Source of the DNA: Helicobacter sp.
Lineage (GTDB): Bacteria; Campylobacterota; Campylobacteria; Campylobacterales; Helicobacteraceae
DNA length: 31,661 nucleotides
Direction of reading: 5' to 3'
Assembly: GCF_029067145.1 (NCBI RefSeq)
Contig: NZ_JAIEFA010000094.1
Location: forward strand, 1-31,661
In this document: piece by piece, positions 22,855 to 30,780 of the stretch
Layout: each line of letters begins with the position of its first letter
Numbering within the stretch: the first letter of the stretch is position 1
The notes under the pieces: generated by a model
The model's database searches: none
What the model was told of the DNA's origin: nothing
Seen by the model: the letters and a program-made list of their open reading frames with translations, nothing else
Program-made: the position numbers and the translations under genes

Positions 22855-23766
22855 TTAATGCAATGAAACTTTAGTGTTAAAAATAATATGTTCTGCTATG
22901 GCACAGATTAGAGGGTGGTTTGCGGATTTTTTCAGATAGGTAAGATAAAGCTTGCGTTTGAGTTTCACGCCCGGGACTTTGGTGCTAAAAATTATGTGAG
23001 ATTGTAGCTCGTTTTTAACTTGTGTATAAGGCAAAAAGGCAATATAAGGCGTTTTGGATTCTTTGTTTTCTAGTATAAATTGCTTAATCTCATTGAGGCT
23101 GTCAAAACGCATTCCAATCTTGAGCTGTTCCCTGCGTAGATTAATGGCTTTTAAGTATCTATAAATTTCTGGAATCACTTGTTTTGTTGTCTCTAATGCT
23201 ATCCAAGTATAAGAGTAGAGCTGCTCACATCGGATAAGTCGCGGAGGCAGGCTTTGATTACTAATCAAAACCATTTCATCTTCTAGCCACTCACGATAAA
23301 TAATTTCTTCATTGGGAATATACGATTCCACTAAAGCAAGATTGCAAAGATTGTTTTGTAAATCCCTAATGGCTTGTAAGGAAGTAGAAACATAGGAATG
23401 TGTGTCAGAATAAATTTTTTGTTGCAAAGAGGGGAGGCATTTAGGAAAAATAAAATGTCCAATTGTGTGAGAACAAGCAATACGAATCGGTTCGTCATAA
23501 TGAATGATTTGCATTATTTGGCGTTGGTATTTTTGTAAGTTTTTAAGAATTTCTTGCGCAATGAGGAGTAAAATCTCGCCCTCCTGCGTGAGTCGAATCT
23601 CATTTTTTTTGCGGATAATAATTTTGGTATTGTAATATTCTTCAATGAATTTGATTTGTTGTGTTACAGCAGGTTGAGAAATGCCAAGCTTTGCAGAGGC
23701 TTTGGAAAAGCTTTTTTCTTGGACTACAACAATAAATGTCTGTAATTTGGTAAAATCACGCAACAT
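22855..23766 (-). CDS. LysR-type transcriptional regulator
   Basis: A 303-residue regulator with a winged helix-turn-helix at residues 8-65 (SFSKASAKLGISQPAVTQQI at 19-38, and LTQEGE at 59-64) and a periplasmic-binding-like effector domain from about 90. The effector cannot be told from the sequence. It is divergent from the uvrD gene, converges on the YgjP gene with 42 bases between, and probably regulates itself through the palindrome at 23822-23835. Confidence 0.93.
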   Translation of the reverse strand: MLRDFTKLQTFIVVVQEKSFSKASAKLGISQPAVTQQIKFIEEYYNTKIIIRKKNEIRLTQEGEILLLIAQEILKNLQKYQRQIMQIIHYDEPIRIACSHTIGHFIFPKCLPSLQQKIYSDTHSYVSTSLQAIRDLQNNLCNLALVESYIPNEEIIYREWLEDEMVLISNQSLPPRLIRCEQLYSYTWIALETTKQVIPEIYRYLKAINLRREQLKIGMRFDSLNEIKQFILENKESKTPYIAFLPYTQVKNELQSHIIFSTKVPGVKLKRKLYLTYLKKSANHPLICAIAEHIIFNTKVSLH

Positions 23767-23797
23767 CTTTAGACCTTTTTAAAATATCTTGAATTTT

Positions 23798-23806
23798 ATT
23801 TTAACA
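23798..23806 (-). promoter_or_regulatory. Extended -10 promoter of the lysR-type gene
   Basis: The minus strand reads TGTTAAAAT, an extended -10 giving a leader of about 25 bases. Confidence 0.45.
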
Positions 23807-23821
23807 AAAAATAATTTATTC

Positions 23822-23835
23822 TTATATTAATATAA
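23822..23835. promoter_or_regulatory. Perfect 14-bp palindrome between lysR and uvrD, candidate LysR operator
   Basis: TTATATT/AATATAA is perfectly symmetric and contains a T-N11-A spacing as in LysR boxes. It lies about 31-44 bases upstream of the predicted regulator start and 49-62 upstream of the predicted helicase start. The AT-rich setting lowers its significance. Confidence 0.4.
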
Positions 23836-23871
23836 TTTTTTAACATTCCTTAATGCAAAGATTTTACTTGG

Positions 23872-23877
23872 TATAAT
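23872..23877 (+). promoter_or_regulatory. Extended -10 promoter of the helicase gene
   Basis: TGGTATAAT (hexamer TATAAT at 23872-23877 with TGn before it), with a leader of about 29 bases. AAGGGG precedes the ATG. Confidence 0.6.
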
Positions 23878-23912
23878 TTCTTTTTTGTTTTCACCAAAAT
23901 ACAAGGGGCTTT

Positions 23913-26060
23913 ATGCAAGATTCTTTTTTAAAGCAACTCAATAGCGCGCAACTTGAAGCAGTCCAAACGATTGATGGTGCGCTTTTGATTCTCGCAGGCG
24001 CAGGTAGTGGCAAGACCAAAACGATTACCACGCGACTTGCTTATTTGATTGATGAAGTTGGGATTCCACCGGAATCTTGTTTGACGCTGACCTTTACGAA
24101 TAAAGCCGCAGGAGAAATGCAGCGACGCGCGTTAAGTATGATTGATAATCTCTCAACGCATCCTCCGTTGCTTTGCACTTTTCATAAGTTTGGTTTGTTG
24201 TTTTTGAAGTTTTATATTACAGAACTTGGACGCAAGGCAAATTTTATCTTAGCAGATAGTGAGGATAGTAAGCGTATTATTAAAGAGCTTAATAATGATT
24301 TAGCGCCTTTGCCTTTAGTAGTGAGCGAGATTTCGCGCTATAAAAACTCTCAAATCACTCCGCAAGAGGCTTTAAAAAACGCATACAATGCAAATTACGA
24401 ACATATTGCCAAAGTTTATAAGGAATATCAGGAATTTTTGGTGCAAAAAAATAGGGTGGATTTTGATGATTTGCTTCTGCTTCCTTTGGAAATTATGCAA
24501 AAAAATCCAAAAATTGCAGAAAATGAGAGTAAAAAATATCAATACATTATGGTAGATGAATATCAAGACACCAATCATTTGCAATATTTATTGCTCAAAC
24601 AACTTTGCTCTACGCACCAGAATCTTTGCGTGGTGGGGGACGATGACCAGAGCATTTATAGTTGGCGTGGGGCAAATATTCAAAATATCTTGCAATTTAG
24701 CAAACAATTTCAAGGCGCAAAAGTTATTAAACTAGAGGAAAACTACCGCTCCACGCAAGCGATTCTAAAGGCAGCAAATCAACTAATTGCCAACAACAAA
24801 GAGCGTTTGGGAAAAGAATTGAAGACGACTTTAGAGAAAGGCAAACCTGTGGAGATTCTGCATTCTAGCGATGAGCAAGCAGAAGTGCGCAAAGTGGCGA
24901 CTATCCTTAAAAGTTTGCTAAGTCGTGGAATCGCACCTAAGCAAATTGCGGTTTTGTTCCGCGTCAATGCGCTTTCTCGCTCTTTAGAGGAGGGATTTAA
25001 TCGTGAAAAGATTCCTTATGTACTAGTTGGCGCGATTCGGTTTTATGAAAGAAGTGAGATTAAAGATGTGTTGAGTTATTTGCGTGTGCTAGTGAATTTG
25101 GACGATGATTTTTCGCTGACACGCATTCTTAATAAACCCAAACGCGGAATCGGAAAAACAACCATAGACAAATTATTGACTTTAACACAAAAATACAATA
25201 CAAGTATTTTTGGCTTGTTTAAGGAATCGCAAGACAATGCAGAGAGGTTGCAAGATGTGCAAAATACTTTGAGCCAAAAGGCTTATAAAACTCTTAAGGA
25301 ATTTTTTATCACATTGCAAGAATTACAACACAATCTCCAAGAGGCGAGTTTAAGCTTCCCCGATGAATTTGAGCGGAGAATTAAGCTTTGTGAGGCATTG
25401 GGGCAAAGCCACGAGGAAATTGATAGGGTAAGCAATATTGAGGAATTTTATGGGGTTTATCGTGAGTTTTTTAAGCAGAATCCCTTAAGTAATTTGGAGG
25501 ATTTTTTGAATGATTTGGCACTAAGGAGCGACCAAGAGGATACGGAAATGCGCCAAGAGAGTAAGGGTATAGAGGGAGTGTCGTGTATGAGTGTGCATTC
25601 TAGCAAGGGATTGGAGTTTGATTATGTTTTTGTGATTGGGCTTGAGGAGGGGTTTTTCCCAATGACACGAGAGGATAGCAGCCTAGAGGAGGAGCGGCGG
25701 TTAGCTTATGTGGCTTTTACAAGAGCCAAAAAAGAGCTTTATTTGAGTTTTGTGGATTCAAGGTTTTATAGGGGCAATCGCGCGACTTTGCCGCCCTCTA
25801 AATTTTTAGCCGAAAGCGGAGTGGGTCATAATGGGGAAGTAAAACAGCTTAAGCAAAACAGCTTCACCCCTACGATTCGTCGTAGTTTTGTCAATGCTTT
25901 TAGTGAAAGTGGATTTTCAAAGGGAGATTGTGTAATGCACAAGATACTTGGCGCGGGTAGGGTAGTAGAAGTCAGGCAAGAGGGCAAGACAACGCGACTG
26001 AAAATCAATTTTGGCGGCTTAGAAAAAGAAATTTTTAGCGATTTTGTAACAAGGGTATAA
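23913..26060 (+). CDS. uvrD: UvrD/PcrA-type ATP-dependent 3'-5' DNA helicase
   Basis: Superfamily 1A helicase for nucleotide excision repair, RecA removal and replication restart. The 715-residue protein has the Q-motif NSAQLEAVQ (10-18), Walker A LAGAGSGKTKTI (27-38), motif Ia TLTFTNKAAGEM, motif II VDEYQDTN (214-221), motif III VVGDDDQSIYSWRGA (around 242-256), motif IV ENYRSTQAIL, motif V SVHSSKGLEFDYVF and motif VI RRLAYVAFTRAKKEL. The C-terminal 45 residues (KGDCVMHKILGAGRVVEV…FGGLEKEIFSDF) form the Tudor-like domain through which PcrA/UvrD meets RNA polymerase. Single gene with its own promoter. Confidence 0.95.
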   Translation: MQDSFLKQLNSAQLEAVQTIDGALLILAGAGSGKTKTITTRLAYLIDEVGIPPESCLTLTFTNKAAGEMQRRALSMIDNLSTHPPLLCTFHKFGLLFLKFYITELGRKANFILADSEDSKRIIKELNNDLAPLPLVVSEISRYKNSQITPQEALKNAYNANYEHIAKVYKEYQEFLVQKNRVDFDDLLLLPLEIMQKNPKIAENESKKYQYIMVDEYQDTNHLQYLLLKQLCSTHQNLCVVGDDDQSIYSWRGANIQNILQFSKQFQGAKVIKLEENYRSTQAILKAANQLIANNKERLGKELKTTLEKGKPVEILHSSDEQAEVRKVATILKSLLSRGIAPKQIAVLFRVNALSRSLEEGFNREKIPYVLVGAIRFYERSEIKDVLSYLRVLVNLDDDFSLTRILNKPKRGIGKTTIDKLLTLTQKYNTSIFGLFKESQDNAERLQDVQNTLSQKAYKTLKEFFITLQELQHNLQEASLSFPDEFERRIKLCEALGQSHEEIDRVSNIEEFYGVYREFFKQNPLSNLEDFLNDLALRSDQEDTEMRQESKGIEGVSCMSVHSSKGLEFDYVFVIGLEEGFFPMTREDSSLEEERRLAYVAFTRAKKELYLSFVDSRFYRGNRATLPPSKFLAESGVGHNGEVKQLKQNSFTPTIRRSFVNAFSESGFSKGDCVMHKILGAGRVVEVRQEGKTTRLKINFGGLEKEIFSDFVTRV

Positions 26061-26309
26061 AAATAATAATGGCTTGGGATTTCCTTGCAACTAAAAATTA
26101 TTCAATGGCAGGATAAAAAGTTATGGATTTGCGCTAAAGCGGGTGGTGCGTTGCGAAGCAACTCACCCAAACTTGCACAAATGCTGCGCATTTGCACGCT
26201 ATGAAAATTTTGTAAATGTTCTCGCAACAACCCAATGCGTCATTGCGAAGCAATGCAGAAGCAATCTAAATACAAGAATCTTGCCTTTAAGATTCTATTG
26301 TGAAATTGT
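26061..26309. other. Repeat-rich intergenic region before the outer-membrane protein gene
   Basis: No gene is visible. It contains a bulged hairpin (GGGTG 26141-26145 with CACCC 26164-26168, inner GTTGC/GCAAC), a second hairpin CAAATGC tgc GCATTTG (26178-26194), and a partial copy of the dispersed repeat: CGTCATTGCGAAGCAAT…GAAGCAATC (26238-26266) plus the hairpin GAATCTT gccttt AAGATTC (26276-26295). One or more of the hairpins probably ends helicase transcription. Confidence 0.55.
26237..26301 (+). repeat. Intergenic repeat element (copy 4), left end only
   Basis: It has the same order of parts as the copies at 12667 and 19994: the CGTCATTGCG box, GAAGCAATCTAAA, then the GAATCTT/AAGATTC hairpin and CTATTGT. 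It ends ten bases before a sigma-54-like promoter. Confidence 0.6.
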
Positions 26310-26325
26310 GGAATCCTTTTTGCTA
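26309..26325 (+). promoter_or_regulatory. Candidate sigma-54 promoter of the small outer-membrane protein gene
   Basis: TGGAATCCTTTTTGCTA has GG (26310-26311) and GC (26322-26323) ten bases apart, i.e. GGAA-N6-TTGC. The predicted start near 26335 lies 22 bases before the ATG at 26357. It is a weaker match than the flgP promoter, and such a pattern is expected about once by chance in a window this long, so its position is the main support. Confidence 0.5.
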
Positions 26326-26356
26326 GTAAGAATGAAAAAGCTAAAAGGATTTTCTT

Positions 26357-27034
26357 ATGATACGAGGATTGTTGCTGTTGGTGTGTTTGATGTCATTTGG
26401 GCTGGGTTATGACGAAAGAAGTGGCGGATATTACGCTCCCCAAAGCACTTATCACCCGCTTTACGAAGAAAGACGCAATCGTCTTTTGGGAATTTATGGA
26501 AGTTATAGCAAGTCCGATTCTGATGCAGATTTGCATATTGCTGGTTATGAATCGCAAACGCATAGTTTGAGCGAGAAGCAATTCGGATTTGGTGTGCAGG
26601 CGGGTTATCTTTTGAGCGAAAATCATAGAATCTTGGCGAATTTTGAACATCATTTGAAAAAAAATGGATTCTCTTATCAAGTTTTGACGCTTGGATTTGC
26701 TTGGACGCCAAAGATTCCAAATACCACAGATTGGCGCGCTTTGTTGGGAGTGAATGCAGGTTTGGCGCAGGCAAAATTTGATAGCGGAAGTTTCGTGATT
26801 GCAGATAGTGCAATGGGTTCTCTTGATTATATGGGATTTACTTATGGTGTCAAAGCTGGGGCAATTTATGCTTTGGGTAATGGTGAGCTGGAGTTTGGAA
26901 TCCAAGCAAGACGTTTGAATTTTGGCGAGGAAAAAAGCTCTGTTAATATTAATGGCACAGAATCTCAAACAAAACTTGATTTAAGTCAAACTTCTTCTAT
27001 TGATGTATATATGGGATATAACTTCTTGTTTTAG
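26357..27034 (+). CDS. Small outer-membrane beta-barrel protein
   Basis: A 225-residue protein with a signal peptide (1-17, FGLG) and alternating beta-strands: LLGIYGSYSK, FGFGVQAGYLL, RILANFEHH, YQVLTLGFAW, WRALLGVNAGLA, FTYGVKAGAIYAL, LEFGIQARRLNF, then SIDVYMGYNFLF. The last residue is Phe, the outer-membrane insertion signal. About eight strands suggests an OmpA/OmpX-like or Hop-like small barrel. Ligand or role unknown. AAAAGGA precedes the ATG, and a sigma-54-like promoter stands at the right distance, which would place the gene in the flagellar regulon. Confidence 0.8.
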   Translation: MIRGLLLLVCLMSFGLGYDERSGGYYAPQSTYHPLYEERRNRLLGIYGSYSKSDSDADLHIAGYESQTHSLSEKQFGFGVQAGYLLSENHRILANFEHHLKKNGFSYQVLTLGFAWTPKIPNTTDWRALLGVNAGLAQAKFDSGSFVIADSAMGSLDYMGFTYGVKAGAIYALGNGELEFGIQARRLNFGEEKSSVNINGTESQTKLDLSQTSSIDVYMGYNFLF

Positions 27035-27116
27035 ATTCTGCTATGAAGTTTGATTTTTGCGGGATTTTGGAATCTCGCAAGGACACAAGGAGAATCAAAC
27101 AAGTTTAGATTGCCAC

Positions 27117-27140
27117 GAATCGCAACAATTCTTGCGATTC
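27117..27140. terminator. Hairpin between convergent genes, candidate bidirectional terminator
   Basis: GAATCGCAA, loop CAATTC, TTGCGATTC is a perfect 9-bp stem with a six-base loop, lying between the convergent barrel and chemoreceptor genes. No T-run follows on either strand. It overlaps the inverted fragment of the GTGGCAATCTA box at 27106-27117. Confidence 0.5.
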
Positions 27141-27153
27141 CTTATCCAATCTC

Positions 27154-28530
27154 CTAATGCTCTTCCAGAAGCGTAATGGTTTGCTTGGAAGCCTCTTCAA
27201 TTTCTTCAAAAGTATTTACAATGCTTTCGGCATTTTCTTTTGTCAGCGGGCTTTTGAGTTTTTCTAAGGCTTGATTGGTGTTTTCTAGCAGGGCTGCTTT
27301 GACTTTATTAAGGCTCGTAATGTCTAAGTTCCCGATTTGGCTAATGGAATGTTCATCGTCTAAATATTTAGAAATCGGGTTGATTTCTTGGAAATTACAT
27401 GTTTCTTTCTTGAGATTGAAACTCAAGTAAAGATTGGATTTATACACAATGTGTTCTAGCTTGGACACACTTAAAAGGAGCTTGCTTGAGAGTTTGTTAA
27501 AGACTTGTTGCAATGTTTGTGTGGTGGATTCCATACTGCTAAAGATTTCATTAAAGTCTGTAATAGACTTATGTGTAGAGTTGGCAAATTCTGATACTTT
27601 GCTAAAATTATCTTGGATTCCTGCGATTTCTTGTTGCATTGTTTGCACAACAATGGAAATATCGTTAGTTGCTTTTTGCGTTTTTTCTGCAAGTTTGCGC
27701 ACCTCATCGGCTACGACAGCGAATCCGCGCCCGTGTTCTCCTGCACGCGCTGCTTCAATGCTTGCATTGAGCGCAAGTAAGTTGGTTTGATTGGCGATGT
27801 CCGCAATGATTTCTACGACGGAATTAATGTCTTTGGATTTTTGCGTGAAGCTTTCTATCATTGTTTGATTGTCGTTGATAATGTCTGTTAATCTGTCAAT
27901 GGATTGCGTAATGGAGGCGACATCTTGTTGAGAATTTTTGGCTGAAGTTGTAATGTTTATAACATTTTCATCTACAATTCCCATTTGCTGCATATCGCCG
28001 TCCAAATCAGAGGAAATTTTGGTTAAATTTTCATTTTGACTGCCTAAACTCATATCCATTAGCGACTTTGCAAGCGCATTGGAAATATTGTCCTTGGCAT
28101 TTTCTTTGATTTGCAAAAGGGCGTGGTTGATGGCGTTAATGTTTGAGATAAATGCACCTTTTAAGCCTTGTGGAATCGCTAGGCGAAAATATTTGCCCTC
28201 ATTGGAGCATTTAATTGCAGTGGAGATTTCTCGCATAAAAGCTTCTAGGTTGTCCGCAACATTGTTTAGAGTATTGGCAATCGTGCAGAGGTCTATATCT
28301 CCCTCTACTCTTAGGACACGCGCTTCAAATTCACCTTGTTGATAAAGCCTTGAAACTTGCAGTATGGTTTGAATGAGTTGCTCGCGTTTTCTAAACTTAA
28401 AATATGCCAATGCGAAAATAACACAGGTTAAAGCAAAAAATGCAAGATTAATACTCACACCTTTTAAAATAATCTCTACGATGAATCCTATCAAACTGAC
28501 TGCGATTCCGCTAAGCAAAAAGATTTTCAT
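27154..28530 (-). CDS. CetA-like methyl-accepting chemotaxis protein with a degenerate zinc-binding tail
   Basis: A 458-residue inner-membrane chemoreceptor. Two adjacent N-terminal membrane segments (about 4-24 and 27-45) leave essentially no periplasmic domain. A HAMP-like linker (roughly 55-140) and the signalling hairpin follow, with its tip EAARAGEHGRGFAVVADEVRKL (within about 235-290). The tail resembles a CZB zinc domain at its start (SKLEHIVYKSNLYLSF, His near 360) and has a Cys (ETC) and another His (DDEH), but the CxxGxW signature is missing. Lack of a ligand domain plus a PAS gene directly upstream with ATGA overlap points to a CetA/CetB-like bipartite energy-taxis receptor, in which the receptor signals for the PAS partner. 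Strong ribosome-binding site AAGGAGG. Confidence 0.85.
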   Translation of the reverse strand: MKIFLLSGIAVSLIGFIVEIILKGVSINLAFFALTCVIFALAYFKFRKREQLIQTILQVSRLYQQGEFEARVLRVEGDIDLCTIANTLNNVADNLEAFMREISTAIKCSNEGKYFRLAIPQGLKGAFISNINAINHALLQIKENAKDNISNALAKSLMDMSLGSQNENLTKISSDLDGDMQQMGIVDENVINITTSAKNSQQDVASITQSIDRLTDIINDNQTMIESFTQKSKDINSVVEIIADIANQTNLLALNASIEAARAGEHGRGFAVVADEVRKLAEKTQKATNDISIVVQTMQQEIAGIQDNFSKVSEFANSTHKSITDFNEIFSSMESTTQTLQQVFNKLSSKLLLSVSKLEHIVYKSNLYLSFNLKKETCNFQEINPISKYLDDEHSISQIGNLDITSLNKVKAALLENTNQALEKLKSPLTKENAESIVNTFEEIEEASKQTITLLEEH

Positions 28531-29066
28531 CGGTAGCCTCCTTCTTTTCCTTCGTTTTGCAGGTTAATCATCAACTCGTCCCACGAAATTTTGTTTTGCT
28601 CTAAGAAATCTAGCACAAATTGCACTCCCGCTTCCATTCCATTTTCTTTTTCAATCTCTAAGAGTTTTTGATAAATGCCCAAACAAGTTTCCACTCCCTT
28701 TTTGCTCGGGCGTCTGCGCACAGAATAGTAGCTAATGACTTCACCTTTTTCATTATAAGAAGGGGTAATATTTGCAAAAACCCAATAAGTTTTGCCCTGT
28801 TTGTTGAGATTACACACAAAAGCAAAAAATTCAAGTTTCAATGCCAAAAAATCCCACAATAGCTTAAAGGCGCAACGAGGCATTAAGGGGTGGCGAATGA
28901 GGTTATGTGGTTTATGTAAGAACTCCTTTTCACTAAAGCCACTAAAAGCGACAAAGTCCTGATTGCCGTAAGTGATTCTACCCTGCAAATCTGTTTTAGA
29001 GGTAATGAGTGTATCATCTGCTAAAAAGATTTCATTGTTTAAGTCAAAAGTGCGAGTTTGGTGCAT
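28527..29066 (-). CDS. Aer/CetB-like PAS-domain protein, energy taxis
   Basis: A 179-residue cytosolic protein with one PAS domain (about 12-118): FLADDTLITSKTDLQGRITYGNQDFVAFSGFSEKEF, then PHNLIRHPLMPRCAFKLLWD, then YWVFANITPSYNEKGEVISYYSVRRRPS. This is the Aer-type PAS pattern, which binds FAD and senses redox state; the NLIRHPxMP block is its hallmark. A helical C-terminus (120-175) follows. Aer is split in Campylobacter into CetB (PAS) and CetA (transducer); here the PAS gene comes first and its stop overlaps the receptor start by four bases, so the two are made together. The -10 box TATAAT is at 29102-29097. Confidence 0.88.
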   Translation of the reverse strand: MHQTRTFDLNNEIFLADDTLITSKTDLQGRITYGNQDFVAFSGFSEKEFLHKPHNLIRHPLMPRCAFKLLWDFLALKLEFFAFVCNLNKQGKTYWVFANITPSYNEKGEVISYYSVRRRPSKKGVETCLGIYQKLLEIEKENGMEAGVQFVLDFLEQNKISWDELMINLQNEGKEGGYR

Positions 29067-29096
29067 AATTTGTTTCCCAATCTTGTAAGAATTAAA

Positions 29097-29102
29097 ATTA
29101 TA
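29097..29102 (-). promoter_or_regulatory. -10 box of the PAS-chemoreceptor operon
   Basis: TATAAT on the minus strand, with a predicted start near 29090 and a leader of about 24 bases. I see no sigma-28 promoter here. Confidence 0.5.
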
Positions 29103-29205
29103 ATTATTTCACAAACTTGATAAAATGATAATAAAAGCAATTTTAACTCTGGCATTTTAATGAGAGAAACTTTGCAAATCCTAACGAAAGTTAAAGCAAT
29201 TTTTG

Positions 29206-29211
29206 TATAAT
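29206..29211 (+). promoter_or_regulatory. -10 box of mqnE
   Basis: TATAAT preceded by TTTTTG, with a predicted start near 29218 and a leader of about 33 bases to the mqnE ATG. Confidence 0.6.
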
Positions 29212-29250
29212 TTTGCAAACTAAAATCTATAAATAAAATGAAGGTTAATA

Positions 29251-30306
29251 ATGAGTAAGCAGAATCATTTAAAGCAATTTTTAGAACCCAAAGAAGCTTT
29301 AAAGCTCTATGATTTGGATATTTTTACGCTTGGAAAAATGGCGGATTCCATACGCAAGGATTATTTTGACAAGAAAGTCTTTTTTAATTCCAACCGCCAT
29401 ATTAATCCAACAAATGATTGCGCAGATGTTTGTAAATTTTGTGGTTTCTCTGCACATCGTAAGAACCCCAACACTTATACAATGGATAAGGAGCAGGTTT
29501 TAAGAATTGCCAAAGATTCCATAGAGGCAGGCGCGCTAGAATTGCATATCGTAGGGGCGCACAATCCTAAGTTAAACTTAGAATGGTATTTGGAACTTTT
29601 TAGGACGCTTAAGGCAGAATTTCCAAAGATTCATCTCAAAGCACTAACCGCAGCAGAAGTGAATTTCTTAAGCCAACTTAGCGGTAAAACCTATCAGGAA
29701 GTTTTAAGTTTAATGGCAGAAAATGGCGTGGATTCTATGCCCGGTGGCGGTGCAGAGATTTTTGATGAAAAAGTGCGTAGCTTTATTTGCAAAGGAAAAG
29801 TGGATTCCACTGATTGGTTAAAAATCCATAAAATTTGGCATTCTTTGGGTAAAAAATCTAATGCTACTATGCTTTTTGGGCATATAGAATCGCGCGAACA
29901 TCGGATTGACCATCTCTTGCGTCTTTATCACGCACAAGAGGAAAGCGGAGGATTTAATGCCTTTATTCCGCTTGTTTATCAAAAAGAAAATAATTTTTTG
30001 AGCGTAAAAGAGTTTCCAAGCGGGCAAGAGATTCTCAAAACGATTGCGATTGCAAGAATCTTATTGCCAAATATTCCGCATATTAAGGCATATTGGGCGA
30101 CTTTGGGCTTGAATTTAGCAATTTTAGCGCAGGAATTTGGTGCAGATGATGTTGATGGAACGATTCAACGCGAGGCAATTCAAAGCGCAAGCGGAAGCAA
30201 AAGTGCAAATGGAATCGCTAAGGAGGAATTGATTGCACAAATCAAAAATGCAGGATTTTTGCCTGTGGAGCGGGATAGTTTGTATAATGAAATTCACACA
30301 TATTAA
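29251..30306 (+). CDS. mqnE: Aminodeoxyfutalosine synthase (radical SAM, menaquinone synthesis)
   Basis: Joins the product of MqnA to S-adenosylmethionine to form aminodeoxyfutalosine in the futalosine route to menaquinone, the only quinone pathway in Helicobacter and Campylobacter. The 351-residue protein has the radical-SAM cluster motif C57-x3-C61-x2-C64 in NDCADVCKFCGF, HIVGAHNPKLNLEWYLEL (98-115), KALTAAEV (130-137), PGGGAEIFDEKVR (164-176) and C-terminal WATLGLNLAILAQEFGADDVDGTI. The last block is shared with MqnC, but EAGALELHIVGAHNPKL favours MqnE. The phosphoribosyltransferase gene follows nine bases later. Confidence 0.93.
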   Translation: MSKQNHLKQFLEPKEALKLYDLDIFTLGKMADSIRKDYFDKKVFFNSNRHINPTNDCADVCKFCGFSAHRKNPNTYTMDKEQVLRIAKDSIEAGALELHIVGAHNPKLNLEWYLELFRTLKAEFPKIHLKALTAAEVNFLSQLSGKTYQEVLSLMAENGVDSMPGGGAEIFDEKVRSFICKGKVDSTDWLKIHKIWHSLGKKSNATMLFGHIESREHRIDHLLRLYHAQEESGGFNAFIPLVYQKENNFLSVKEFPSGQEILKTIAIARILLPNIPHIKAYWATLGLNLAILAQEFGADDVDGTIQREAIQSASGSKSANGIAKEELIAQIKNAGFLPVERDSLYNEIHTY

Positions 30307-30315
30307 GGAGTAAAA

Positions 30316-30774
30316 ATGCAGTATTATAGTTATGAGATGTTTAGGGAGGATATGAAAGAGCTAGTAGATAAAATTGATTTCAATCCCGATGGAATTGTAG
30401 CAATTTCACGCGGTGGGCTGACAATGGCGCATTTTCTAGGAATCGCATTAGATTTAAGGCGTGTCTATACAATCAATGCTTCTTCGTTTTTTAACAAAGT
30501 GCAACAAGAGATTCAAATCTCAAATATTCCAGAACTTGGGGGAAATCAGCGCATTTTGATTGTAGATGAGATTGTAGATAGTGGCACGAGTATGGAGAAA
30601 GTTTATAGTATCTTAAGTGCTGTTAATTCTAGCATTGATTTTAAAACCGCGTGCATTTTTCATAAGCCAACAGCGCAGTTTAAGCCGGATTTTATTTTGC
30701 GTGAAGCAAGTGATTGGGTGGAATTTTTTTGGGAAGTGGATATTGTGAAATCTTTGCGCGAAGAGCAAAAGTGA
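30316..30774 (+). CDS. gpt: Gpt-like purine phosphoribosyltransferase
   Basis: A 152-residue type I phosphoribosyltransferase. The PRPP loop ILIVDEIVDSGTSM (80-93) and the N-terminal GIVAISRGGLTMAHFLG (26-42) are diagnostic, and the short C-terminal hood ending with DWVEFFWE resembles the xanthine-guanine enzyme Gpt (W-x-x-F-P-W). It would salvage guanine, xanthine or hypoxanthine in the cytoplasm; Helicobacter depends on purine salvage. The exact base is not decided by the sequence. AGGAG precedes the ATG, and only nine bases separate it from mqnE, so the two are co-transcribed. Confidence 0.87.
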   Translation: MQYYSYEMFREDMKELVDKIDFNPDGIVAISRGGLTMAHFLGIALDLRRVYTINASSFFNKVQQEIQISNIPELGGNQRILIVDEIVDSGTSMEKVYSILSAVNSSIDFKTACIFHKPTAQFKPDFILREASDWVEFFWEVDIVKSLREEQK

Positions 30775-30780
30775 GGTAAA

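Noticed and set aside
26061..26356. CRISPR array suspected from recurring short words
   Set aside because: The repeated words are irregularly spaced, form hairpins and recur elsewhere as a dispersed family; there are no regular spacers and no cas genes.
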